The notes below the pieces were generated by a model. It was not told where the DNA came from. It did no database searches and was given only the letters and a program-made list of their open reading frames with translations. Below, in pieces: positions 22,629 to 33,587 of a stretch of DNA of 64,000 bases. The stretch's first letter is position 1; each line of letters starts with the position of its first letter. The stretch is from Pestalotiopsis fici W106-1 (taxonomy: Eukaryota; Ascomycota; Sordariomycetes; Amphisphaeriales; Sporocadaceae): the NCBI RefSeq assembly GCF_000516985.1, contig NW_006917093.1:5427013-5491012 (forward strand). The letters run 5' to 3'. The position numbers and the translations under genes were made by a program.

Positions 22629-23105
22629 AGTGCATTTCTAGTATATGAAGTCTTGGAGGGTCTTGCCCGGATTATTATATCTAGAGTTCGCTTAAGGTAT
22701 TGTTCATATGTTTAGCTGGAACAATAAAATTACATTTCCTCATGCTAGACTTGTTGCCTAGGCTTTAGTGGGAAAGATGCATTGTTTCCATTATCATTTG
22801 CCTCTTGTCGTGATTTTCGGAGGTCAGCGCTAGCCAGCTGTTTGGAAGACACGGGATTCTTTCATATGCATTCAATTAGGCTCCATGAAGCTTCAAACTA
22901 TGAATCGAGGAAATTTCTTTAGATTGGGAACATCACCAGGAGTTTCTGTTTGCAAGCTCAGGCCATACTAATCTTCGATATTGCATTGATCAGCAAGACA
23001 CTCTACTAGATTCAGAAGCAGTCAAATCAATTTGGAAAGCTACGTCAACTATGGCCTTTGTCCTAATACAATCACTTCGTGTCTTCTTAATTTGTGCATC
23101 CAAGC
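22629..23105. other. Convergent 3' regions of the two oxygenases
   Basis: AT-rich, no gene seen. Confidence 0.5.
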
Positions 23106-24191
23106 CTAGTACTGAAACTTCATCCTGAAGTCAATGTGTTCCTTGACCGTTCCAGTTTTGAAGCCGCCCTTTGGCATGGTACCCGGTTTCCCAGTGTACT
23201 GTGGGCCTGAGATCGAGTCATGCCTAGCGTTGATGAAATATGGCATCGAGTAACGCGGGTGGGTATACTCCCTCCCATCGTCGGGACGCGGAATCACGAC
23301 CCTATGTCTCGATGCAGGCAAGTATCCATTACTCCATATTTCTCCAAAATCACCGATTGTCAACCACAGTCTGTCCTTGATTTCCGCCGTGGCGGGTATG
23401 AAGGTGCCTGGGTTAAGTCTATCCTCAATCTCCAGCCCCTGCTTTCCATCTTGAAAGAGGAGCGTAAACGTGGTGAAGTCGGTGTGCGTTGGGCACCATG
23501 TGGTAGACGTGCGGTCGATATCAGCCTCGCGCATCTCGGGGTAATGGATGTATCGCAGGCCATTCTGATGGCCCGTGTGGACGTCGCGGTAATACGCGGT
23601 TCCTTTCTCGTCGACATCCAGTCCCAGTAGCAAGGCGTCGAGAACGGAACTGCTGAGCCGCTCAAGCTCCCAATACAGACCGAGCGAGTAGGCTTGAAAA
23701 CCAGGTAGTGCCTTTTCGTCGATCCAGAGATTATGGTGCACCTTCTCTTGGTCGCTCCCGATGTCCATATGCTCCTGCATCAATATTAGCGAGTTCGTGG
23801 CTGTGGCTGTATGTTGGCGTACCTTCCAGTCAAGAGGCTTCTGGGATGTTGCACTGAGTTCGCCTGACATGGACTTGAGTTCATCCTCTGTGTAGATGAA
23901 GCACTTCTCCCTCCCTATACCAGAGAAACCACGGTGAGGTACGATACCGTCTGGATGGTTTGCCTTCATCTTCTCTTCGTATGGAAGAGCGAAGAATTTG
24001 TTTGCCCAACCAAACGCTTCGTCCAGCCTGGGCTTGCCAACTCCATGGCCAATGATGCCGCAGGTCCCCTGAACGTGGAGAGCATCTATGATATCATCAG
24101 CGACCGCTTTCCTGACAGCATTATCATCGCTGTTCAGGAAAGGCGAAATGTCGATGGTTCTGATGCCATCATGTGTGGACTGGTTATTCAT
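23106..24191 (-). CDS. 2-oxoglutarate/Fe(II) oxygenase B (IPNS-like fold)
   Basis: Exons 24191-23823 and 23774-23106 give 345 residues. The 48-nt intron (GTACGC...GCAG, branch GCTAAT) is a multiple of three and has no stop, so the unspliced frame stays open; removing it joins 'LDWK' to 'EHMDIGSDQE', which matches the family. The N-terminal DIOX_N part is 'IRTIDISPFL' to 'KFFALPYEEKMKA'. The catalytic part has H220 and D222 in 'CPTHTDFTTFTLLFQD', H280 in 'ASRHRVVIP' and R297 in 'PRYSMPYF'. It is clearly the same superfamily as oxygenase A but divergent in sequence, not a recent duplicate. It shares a divergent promoter of about 590 bp with the NRPS, which suggests co-regulation and action on the peptide product. 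Confidence 0.92.
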   Translation of the reverse strand: MNNQSTHDGIRTIDISPFLNSDDNAVRKAVADDIIDALHVQGTCGIIGHGVGKPRLDEAFGWANKFFALPYEEKMKANHPDGIVPHRGFSGIGREKCFIYTEDELKSMSGELSATSQKPLDWKVRQHTATATNSLILMQEHMDIGSDQEKVHHNLWIDEKALPGFQAYSLGLYWELERLSSSVLDALLLGLDVDEKGTAYYRDVHTGHQNGLRYIHYPEMREADIDRTSTTWCPTHTDFTTFTLLFQDGKQGLEIEDRLNPGTFIPATAEIKDRLWLTIGDFGEIWSNGYLPASRHRVVIPRPDDGREYTHPRYSMPYFINARHDSISGPQYTGKPGTMPKGGFKTGTVKEHIDFRMKFQY

Positions 24192-24779
24192 GGCTTTGGC
24201 TTGCGTATTCTGGACAATAGATATGAAAAGAAGCTGTATATGTCCTCAAGCAACGATGAGATTCCGAAGAAGAGCAATCAAAGTAACACAAGAATCGAGG
24301 TTGGAGAAGTGTTGGATTGATAGACACTAGACCATGCTCATTCGCGTCGAGCGCGGGATCCCACTTGACAGTAATGCCCCGTAGTTGCGCTCCCCCGGAA
24401 TCCTCGGGCAGTCCCCACGCTGACTGTTATGTAATAGTTTACGTAGAAGGATTGATCAAGCATATTCAACAGTGTAATCAAGTCGCCGAATGCCTTTCTG
24501 ACATGCATGAACAATCTCACCGAGTCAGACGGCGATCTGCTCCGCCAAAATAGCCGAGACGGACATCAATCACATAATCTGACCCGAGAACTATACCCGC
24601 ATACATGCGTCTGTAGGTATAGCAAATACATCTCGGAGTTGGTATCTGCCGTATGCTTGGTATTATCTAACTTTACTCACTCTCATAGTTAGAAAAAAGA
24701 AAGCAATTGCGCCTGGAAGTAGAGCAATCTTGATGGTGGCGCATTATTCGCACTTCTGCTGTATACGTTTCAATACAAG
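24192..24779. promoter_or_regulatory. Divergent promoter: oxygenase B / NRPS
   Basis: 588 bp between two ATGs. The NRPS start (24780) is preceded by 'caatacaag'. No coding content is seen. Confidence 0.6.
24530..24544. promoter_or_regulatory. Candidate Zn2Cys6 binding site (CGG-N9-CCG)
   Basis: The sequence CGGCGATCTGCTCCG is an inverted CGG pair with a 9-bp spacer inside the divergent promoter. The form is typical of Zn2Cys6 dimer targets. A single occurrence is weak evidence. Confidence 0.3.
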
Positions 24780-27700
24780 ATGGTCACATCAGAAGATAAC
24801 AACGTCTCAACTAAACCATACCATGGTTCTGTTTCCAATGAAGACCTTAGCAAAATATGGTGTTGGAATGCCGTGGTACCGGAGCCTATCGATGCCTGTG
24901 TACACCAAATTATCTCCGAGAGGATCGTCCGCGAACATCAAGCAGTATGCGCATGGGACGGGAGCCTCACTTACGGAGAACTGGACGATTTCTCCTCTCG
25001 TCTAGCCAACTACTTGATCACGTTTGGGGCGAGGCCAGAAACTGTTGTACCATTGTGCTTCGAAAAGTCCATGTGGATGCCTGTGGCGATGATGGCCGTG
25101 ATGAAGGCTGGTGCGGCATCGTGCGCGGTAGATGTGACCCAGCCAGAAGCAAGACTCGAAACTATAATGGGACAAATCATGCCAGAAATCATTCTGACTT
25201 CGAAGCAAAGTAAGGATCTTGCAAGCCGCATATCACATACAGGTACCATTGTGACACTCGACAAGGCAAGCCTGGATCGGCTACCCATGTCAACACCTAA
25301 TCTACGATCAACGCTAGTCGGGCCCGACAATGCTCTATACTTGGTCTTCACTTCGGGAAGCACAGGCACACCCAAAGGCGTTATCATCACACATCGCAAC
25401 TTTAGTAGCGCCCTAGTCCACCAAACCGAAAGGTTGGGATTCAAAAGAAGCTCGAGGGTGCTCGACTTTGCCTCCTACGCCTTCGATGCAGCGTGGTACA
25501 ATGTCCTGCACACCTTCTACGCCGGCGGTTGTCTTTGTATCCCCTCAGAGGAGTCTCGCTACAACGACCTATCTAGGTCCATCTGCCAGCTTCAACCAAA
25601 CTTTGCAAATTTGACGCCAAAGATATGCGGTTTGCTTGATGAAGCGGCGTTAGGCATCCTGAATACGATTGAGCTAGCTGGAGAGGCGGCGGATCCGTTC
25701 CAGGTCGCTCGAATGCGATCAAAGACTACGGTGCGCTTTGCATATGGCCCTTCCGAGTGCTCAATCCTCAGTACCGTATCGACTGACACGGCAACCTGCT
25801 CAAACTTGGGACATGGCCTTGGCGTACGCGTGTGGATTGTGGATGGTGAGGATGATTCTATGCTAGCGGCCGTCGGGTCGGTTGGAGAACTGTGGGTCGA
25901 AGGTCCATTGGTAGGTCGAGGGTACTTTAATGACGAGACCAAGACGTCGGAAGCCTTTGTTGAGGACCCCTCTTGGCTGGCGCGAGGAGGGCCTGGATAT
26001 CCAGGCCGCCTTGGGCGTCTGTATAGAACCGGGGATTTGGTACGCTATGATAATTCCAACGATGGCTCCCTGCTTTTCGTCGGTCGGAAGGACGCACAAG
26101 TCAAAATCCGTGGGCAGCGAGTCGAACTGGGCGAGGTTGAACAGCAGATACTCGAGCGCCTGCCAACAGCTTGGAAAGTTCAACTTGTAGTGGACATGGT
26201 GAAGCCCAAAGAGAGCGAAAACCCCATGCTTACTGCCTTTCTCGTCAGCCCCGACGCATCCCAGGCGACCATTGAGCACGTACAGGAGGACTTGATGCAG
26301 GCACTTCCTATATACATGATTCCCTCTTTCTTCTTACCAGTGGATGAGATACCCATGACCCAGACAGGAAAGACAGATCGACGGAAGCTACGGCAATGGG
26401 GAGCTGGGTTCACAGTGAGGCAGCTATCTGACATGAACCTGACACGGGCGCCTTGGAGACCACCAGAGTCGACAACGGAGAAGCAACTTCAAAGATTATG
26501 GGCAGCCGTCCTGAATATTGATGTCTGTACTGTGAGTGCAGATGACAATTTTTTGCGAATAGGAGGCGACTCGATCGGAGCTATGCGGCTTGTAGTAGCA
26601 GCACGAGAGGTGAGCCTTTGAGACTGTATAATTTTAGATGACGTATACTGAGCCCACACGGAAATGTAGGAAAATCTTTCTCTTCAGGTTGCCGACGTCT
26701 TCAAGCAACCAAGACTACGTGATCTGGCGAGAGTCGCAAAGCTGGAATCATCACTGGAGACAGACGGAATCACCGTGGCGCCATTCTCGCTCCTTGGCCG
26801 TGACATGGAATCACTTCGCAAGATAGCCTCGGATCAATGTGGCGTACCTGTGTCACAGGTCGAGGACATTTTCCCATGCACGCCACTTCAAGAAGGATTG
26901 TTGGCCCTAAGTGCTAAGAAGCCCAACAGCTATATGGTTTTTGTCAATCGAGAAATGCGAGCTGGCGTTGACCTAGGCCGCTTCAAGGCAGCGTGGGAGA
27001 GAGTCGTGGCGCTTTCACAAGGACTACGTACACGTATTGTCGACCTTGGAAGCCATGGCCTCATGCAGGCAGTGATTGATGAAGGGATAGAATGGATATC
27101 CGCGGCACAGTGCGATAATAAACGTGCCATGGGACTCGGAACACCATTGACACGAATTGAGGTGGTCACAGAGTCCGAAAATAACAGAAGGTTGTTTCGA
27201 TTGACAATACACCACGCCATGTGCGACGGCTGGTCCGTACCTTTGGTGTTTGACATGGCCATGAGGATATACCAGGGTGAATCGATGCCACCTCCCCCAC
27301 CATTCCAAGCGTTCATCAACCATGTCCAGAACCTTGACAAAGCCCAGGCAAGGAATGTCTGGCGTCAACAATTCCAGAACATGGAAGCTCAAGTCTTTCC
27401 CCAATTGCCGACTGCCACATACCAACCACAGGCAGATGGAGAAATTGCACACCTCATTCTGGATCTGCGGTGGCCGAGCAGAAACTCAACCCCGGCGACT
27501 TTGATCAAGGCGGCATGGTCGATTCTGACTGCTCAGTATACGAGCTCGTCTGAAGCCCTCTTCGGCATGACCGTGACGGGCAGGCAAGCGAATGTGCCTG
27601 GCGTGGAACTAATGACAGGGCCAACAGTTGCGACTGTACCAGTTCGGATACAGCTGGATCGCAATCAGACTGTGGAGCAGCTATTGCAATGCATCCAAGA

Positions 27701-30700
27701 GCAGTCGCTGGATACGATGGCAGTGGAGCAGATGGGCTTGCAATGGATACGAAGCATCTGCGCAGAATCAGAGCGAGCTTGCCAGTTTCAGACCCTCATC
27801 GTGATTCAGCCCCCAAGCCGCAAACCAACGCAGCCAGATCAGCTGTTCGAAGCGGGCTTCGAAGGTACTTGGGGGCTTGGTACTTTCAATCCGTATGCAC
27901 TATTGCTTGAGTTCCAGCTTCAAAGTGAAGGTGTACTGCTGCGAGCTAGCTTTGACTCGAACATTGTTGCGAGAAGCCAGATGCAGAGAATCATTGACCA
28001 ATTTGAGACTGTTTTGCGACAGCTGTGCATCCCTGGAAAGGGGAGCAAGTGCCTCTCGACGATTGAAACAATGAGCGCGCAGGATCTAGGGAGCCTGTGG
28101 AGCTGGAATGCATCCGTACCACAGCCGCTGGATAGGTGCGTACAGGATATCGTGTCCGAGACTGCGTCAAAGCAGCCCGGCGCCGTGGCAATAAGCGCGT
28201 TCGATGGGGACCTTACGTACAGCGAGCTGGAGATGAAATCGGACTGGGTAGCCGCCAAGCTATATGAGTTTGGGTTTGGTGAGTGGCTCTTTACATAAAC
28301 TACAAACAAATTGCTGACGTACACTGTGATGCTATAGAGCCGGGAGTCGTGGTACCGTTGTGCTTCGAGAAGTCTCAATGGACACCAGTCATGATGCTTG
28401 GGGTTTTGAAAGCAGGAGGAACCTTTACTCTGCTAACGCCATCGCTTCCACGTGCCAGGCTGGCTGCTATATTGGATGCCGTCAGGCCAAAAGTGGTCAT
28501 CACATCGCTGGAGCACAGGGATCTTTTTGGAACCACACCTACGCTTTGCCCTGGAGATCTTGTTCTTGAAGAGCGAGGAGTGACATCAAATTCGCTGCCC
28601 TACCGCGGCAGCTTGTCTACCCCTGTTGCCGTACAATTTACTTCTGGCACAACTGGCAAGCCAAAAGGGATCCTGTTAGGCCACGCTTGCATTTCAACAA
28701 CAGCATTCCGGGCCGCCCAGCAGTTCAGCGTAGGGCCCCACACGCGACTGTTCCAGTTTTCGTCGTACTTGTTTGATGTCAGCATCTACGACACATTTAT
28801 TGCCTTGACGTCTGGAGCCTGTCTTTGTATTCCATCCGAATACGCTAGGGAGAATGATCTCGCCGCATCACTTGTAGAGTCCCGGGCAAATTGGGTGTTC
28901 CTGCCTCCATCTGTGGCAAGGACCATCCCCACGGATTCTGCTCGCAATCTCCAGGCGCTGGTACTTGGAGGTGAGGCCGTGACGGACGCTGATGTTGCCA
29001 AGTGGGCTGACGAGGTGAATACTTTCAATTGGTACGGTCCTGCCGAGTGCGCACTTTCTTGTCAGACACCTGTAAAACGTTCAGCATGGAACACTGGCTC
29101 TATCGGGTCCAACTTCTTCTGCAATTGCTGGGTTGTCGAGAGGGAAAACCCAAGTGCCCTCGCACCAATCGGTGTAGTCGGAGAACTGGTTTTACAGGGA
29201 CCTGGACTCATGAGGGGATACCTGGATGACGAGGAAAAGACGGCGGCGGCATTCATCGTTGACCCTCCGTGGCTCCTACGCGGCGCCCCTGGCCATCGCG
29301 GTCGCAGAGGCCGCCTCTATCGAACGGGCGACCTAGCCCGCTACAATTCAGATGGAACACTGACGTACATGGGTCGTAAAGACTCCCAAGTGAAGCTGAG
29401 AGGCCAGCGAGTCGAGCTGGGAGACATCGAGCACCACGTACTGCTTAGTCTCGTTGCTCTAGGCTCGACGGCCACTCAGGTCGTGGCAGAGGTGATTACA
29501 CCAAAGGGCACAAGCAATGAAATGCTTGCGGCCTTTGTAGAAACTGAGCAGGCTAGTTTTGGCGCGCGCGAAGGTCTGCGACTTGTTGATCACAGCCTTA
29601 CGGTCAGCTTGGGGCATAAACTCGTCGACATACTACCACGCCACATGATCCCAGCAGCCTACTTGGCGATCAAGACCATTCCTATAACCCCAAATGGCAA
29701 ACTGGATCGGAAGAAACTTCGTACGATTGGCAGCTTACTCGAACTGGAGCAGCTCACAACTCCTGTATCTGCGGCACAAGCTGAACACCAGCGACAGCCC
29801 GAGACAAACGCAGAGAGACAATTGCAGAAGCTTTGGGGCGCTATTCTCGGGACCAAAAATCAGATTGGCACTGAAGATAATTTCCTGCAGATAGGTGGCG
29901 ATTCAATTGCGGCAATGCGCCTCGTCTCAGCAGCGCGTAAAGAAGGCTTGTCGTTCACGGTCTCCGAAGTGTTCAAGAAGCCGCGCCTTTGCGACCTTGC
30001 TAGAGCGGCACGTCCTGTTGGCAAGGCAGTGAGAGCAAACGTGGAACGGTTTTCGCTCTTGCAAAACAAGCTCCGCCAAGATACCTTTCTTCACGAAGAG
30101 CTTCCTCGCCATCTTTGTTCGTCAAATTCCGTGATAGACTGCTTTCCGGTCACATCTTGGCAAACTGCTTGCGTTGATCTTGCGAGAAGGACTCCCCCAC
30201 GACAATGGTCACATTTCATATTCGATCTTCCTGCTGGTTATACAAGGTCGGATGCAGTCAAGGTCTGCGGGTTCCTGTGGGATAACATGGAGATCCTGCG
30301 AGTCATATTCGTCGAGCATCAAGGCACATACTACCAGGTCCTGACAGAAGCACTGCCCCCAACGATTCTGCACTACTCAACCACGGGGACGACTCACGAC
30401 AACATTACATCAAGAGTCTGCGAGGACGATCTCCAACATGCTGGAGTCCTCGGTACGCCTTTTACGCGCTTCAGTGTCCTTGCAAGCCACGAAGACCCGC
30501 CACGAATAATCCTGCGCTTGTCACATGCCCAGTATGACAGCACAACACTGCTGCACGCGATGCGCATTCTCGTATCGTTCCTAGGAAACGAAACAAAGCC
30601 ACGATTGGTTAATTTTCCCTCCTTTCTTCAACATGCAGCCAGCAACGAAAGATCGTGTCGAACCTATTGGTCGGGGGTACTCCGGTCCTCAAAAGTCTCT

Positions 30701-31408
30701 AAACTCAAGTCTGACAAGAGAGGGGACAGGACAAGCAGCAGCTCAACTGCTATTGCAGTGCATAAGACGTTCTCCATGCCTCGTTCGTCCACTGGCTTCA
30801 CCCCTGCAACCATGTTTACTGCTGCTTGCGCCTTATTCCTAGCCAGAGCCACCGGAACCTCGGATGTTACCTTTGGAAGACTAGTGTCCGGACGAGCCAT
30901 GCTACCCGTCCACGTACGAGACACCATCGGGCCATGCGTGAATATTATCCCTGTTAGGGTGACCCTCGATAGCGAGTTCTCGTGGCAACAAGCGTCGGCC
31001 TCGGTCCACGAGCAGCATGCTGACAGTCTTCCATATGAAACAATCGGGTTTGACAAAATCGTCAGTGATTGCACGGATTGGCCTTCAGACGTCAAGTCGT
31101 TTGGCTGCGTAACGCACTATCAAGATCTTGGTGATGCCGAGGCACAATCTGCGGGTATCAATCTCCAAATCAAATCGTATAAGGGCAGTTCTGCGCTGGG
31201 GCGACTGATGGGAGATAACGTGCTTATGATTTCTGCCAGGCCGACAGGAGGTCATCTGGAAGTGGAACTTGCAACTGCTGGTGGGCACTACACAGTGAAC
31301 CAGCTTCAAGACTGGATCAATTCTCTGGCCGCCATTATGGAGACGGAGAAATATCATAGCAACGGCGTTACAAATCGCTCGCTGATCGATCCGGCTTCCG
31401 AGCACTAG
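24780..31408 (+). CDS. Two-module nonribosomal peptide synthetase, A-T-C-A-T-C
   Basis: Exons 24780-26609, 26670-28278 and 28338-31408 encode 2169 residues. Order: A1 (about 20-520; A3 motif 'LVFTSGSTGTPKG'), T1 (GGDSI near 596), C1 (about 650-1090; 'IHHAMCDGWS' near 790, canonical HHxxxDG), A2 (about 1110-1610; 'FTSGTTGKPKG' near 1244), T2 (GGDSI near 1665), and a terminal C-like domain (about 1740-2150; 'LSHAQYDS' near 1874). The first intron's true acceptor is at 26669, which restores 'AAREENLSLQVADVF' in T1; the later AG at 26687 would delete six residues. There is no thioesterase, reductase or epimerase domain. The layout equals fungal dipeptide synthetases such as brevianamide F synthetase, where the terminal domain cyclises the dipeptide. 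The expected product is a diketopiperazine or related dipeptide; the monomers are unknown. It adjoins two oxygenases, a methyltransferase and a regulator. Confidence 0.96.
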
Positions 31409-31605
31409 TGAGGTGCGAGAGCCTGACATAACGCACAGGCTTGGCTGGTTTCAGAGCAGGTGTACTGGCCTCGGCTACATGAAAAACAGAACATTTCAAT
31501 TAACAAAATTTGTTATCTTTTATGTGAAAAATATAACATTTCAGCGAGCGTGATGTTTTCTTCTAGATCATACAAGTAAATTGAAGCCTCAACTGATACA
31601 GGCTT

Positions 31606-32492
31606 TTAGTTCTTCTTAGGCAGTGCATGATACGAAACATCCTTGCTTCCCACTTGCCAAGTACCACCTTTGGTATCATTGTTGTCATCTCCAAAACAAC
31701 TCTGCCCTTCTGTAGCCATCTTCATCAAGTAGAACCTGCAGTTGTCCACTGTCATGAGGTAGACATATCGTCAATAGGTGTTGAAATCAAGGCAAGTGAA
31801 ATAGGCAGTGTGGTGGGACTGTTGGGCGGAAACAAAGTGTATGTTCCGTGTGCATTGCAATACGCGTGTGAAGAAAAGGCTAGTAGAAAGTTGCAAGTCA
31901 CGCCAGGGAAGTACTCACAGGTAGGGATGTGATCTCCAGATTTCTGCTTGTTGTGGATCTCGAACTCAATGTGGCCTGGTAGTACCTTTGTGCTTGTACT
32001 TGGGTCCTCACCACCGGCCAGGCCAATCTGCTCTCGAGCGTCGTTGGTGTAAATGGTCGTTCCGGCGTAGGACTTGGGAGCCACAACGGCGGGCTTGCCC
32101 TCGTAATCAGATGTAATGTGCGTGCAAAACAGCTTGACGGCCTCGCGGTACCCCATGTACCAGCGCACGTTGTTTTGAAAGTCGTCGACAGGCACCCACT
32201 CGCTACCGCACGAGGATATGTAGTCGCTGTCGCCTAGTCCTAAAGGATCATCATCCCGCTTGGAAAGTTTGTCATCATTATCGTCAAGCTTGCCTCCGTA
32301 GTCGACCATTCCAGTTTGGCGTTTGGAAATCTTGTTGTCCTCGTCGTCGAGCTTGCCTCCAAAGTCGACCAGGCCAGTCTCGTCACGGGCTGCTGAACCA
32401 GGGTTTAGTGCTTCAACATTTGATGATGGAGCGCTGAGGGCACCAGACAGAGCAAATGCCATTAGCGGGAGAGAGATATAAGAAGTGAGCAT
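31606..32492 (-). CDS. Secreted precursor with two Kex2-terminated repeats
   Basis: Exons 32492-31919 and 31748-31606 (170-nt GT-AG intron) give 238 residues. A signal peptide (about 1-20, ending 'ALSGALSA') is followed by two 20-residue repeats, residues 39-58 and 60-79. Each has the pattern TG-(L/M)-VD-(F/Y)-GGKLDD and ends in SKR, a Kex2-type site. The remaining about 155 residues form a distinct domain with Cys in 'SSCGSEW', 'KLFCTHI', 'LDNCRFYL' and 'GQSCFGD', and a 'TKGGTWQVG' motif near the end. Four Cys suggest two disulfides. I recall no characterised family; the C-terminal part faintly resembles small secreted effector-like domains. Kex2 would free two acidic peptides from a larger secreted protein. 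It is convergent with the NRPS (197 bp between stops), but nothing ties it to the NRPS pathway. Confidence 0.85.
32256..32378 (-). repeat. Two 63-bp coding repeats with KR cleavage sites
   Basis: Residues 39-58 and 60-79 of the secreted precursor repeat with a 21-codon period. Acidic and glycine positions are conserved, with conservative L/M, F/Y and I/L changes, and both copies end in SKR. Confidence 0.85.
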
Positions 32493-32960
32493 TGTGACTT
32501 GGCTTTTTTTTTTTCCTTCTCAAAAGATGAAGTGATAGTTATATGATGTGAAAATTTGATGATACAAAAATAATTTTGAATGTTTTGGTGAATGTCTGGG
32601 AAAATAATCAGACAATTGTTGAAGGCCCTTGGCATTATATATCCAGATGTCGGCAGAGCCCTTGCTGCGTCACTTGGTTATACCACTGGAGGCCGATGAA
32701 GAGTACAGGGAATGTTTTGCTCGAACAGGAAAAAGATAGAAGTGTGGATTAGTGCGGCTAAAAATAAACGCAATCATCAATTACCGCATTATGAATGGAG
32801 TTGAATAGTGATTGACAATGATGGTACAAGGACAACATTCCGAATTATAGTATTGCGTAATCTCTTTACTATAGATTTCACGACTCTGGTGATTGGATGC
32901 CAATGTTACATATCTCCTAAAATCCTGGCTGATATCATAGCGGCTTGCCGAGCCGAAGGA
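32493..32960. promoter_or_regulatory. Upstream region of the Kex2-repeat gene
   Basis: AT-rich, no gene seen. A T-tract lies at about 32505-32516, just upstream of the ATG. Confidence 0.45.
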
Positions 32961-33587
32961 TCAAGCCACCCTCTCGTGTTCCCCAGCAGCTGCATTATCT
33001 GCTCTATGCACCTCAAACACTCCCTGCTCATTAGTAAACTCATCCTTCCGCCCAAAGTATACAGGATACGCCACATCGAGCGCGGTCTCTGTAAGAGCTG
33101 CGACCAAGGTGAATGCGTCCTTGGCGGGAATCCGGAAGCTATACCATGCTTCCTCCTCGGGTGGGAGAATGCCGTAGGGCGGAAAGTCGATGCCGGGCTT
33201 TTTGTTGAAGAATTGCATCATTATTGTCTTGTCGCGGGCGCTACGCTGGTCCGCAATGGCGATGAGTTCAGCGTCGAGCGACTTGTCAAGTGCAATTTGC
33301 TCTCGTGCCCAGGATTGACAGTCAGTCTCGTGGGCACCAATGAAGTCATTCTCGAAAGTCTCCCCATCCTTGAGCTCGACAAGACTGTTTTGTCGAGCTT
33401 GGTCAGGATTGCGATACTGCGCAAGGACGTAGAGATCGATGCCTTGCGACTGCTCCGTCGCCAAGATTTCAGGAACGACCTATGCATCAACCCGGTTAGC
33501 CGCTCTCTGTTGACATCACTCAAATAACAAGACATGGACACTGACCAATTTGGCTTCTTCAGCCGTGCAAAAGAGTAGGATGCCCAT
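32961..33587 (-). CDS. Uncharacterised protein, 186 aa
   Basis: Exons 33587-33546 and 33479-32961, with a 66-nt GT-AG intron, join 'MGILLFCTAEEAKL' to 'VVPEILATEQSQGIDLYVLA'. The ATG at 33587 has a good context (GCATGG); an earlier frame upstream has unrelated sequence. The protein has no signal peptide or membrane span, alternates hydrophobic and charged stretches ('AELIAIADQRSARD', 'AWYSFRIPAKDAFTLVAAL') and ends in a polar tail, consistent with a compact soluble alpha/beta protein. I cannot name the family with confidence. It sits head-to-tail behind the Kex2-repeat gene, 468 bp away. The function is unknown. Confidence 0.75.

Noticed and set aside
31606..32492. Classical dikaritin RiPP precursor with its own oxidase cluster
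   Set aside because: The repeats lack a conserved aromatic tetrapeptide core of the ustiloxin type and no UstYa/DUF3328-like gene is found in the window.
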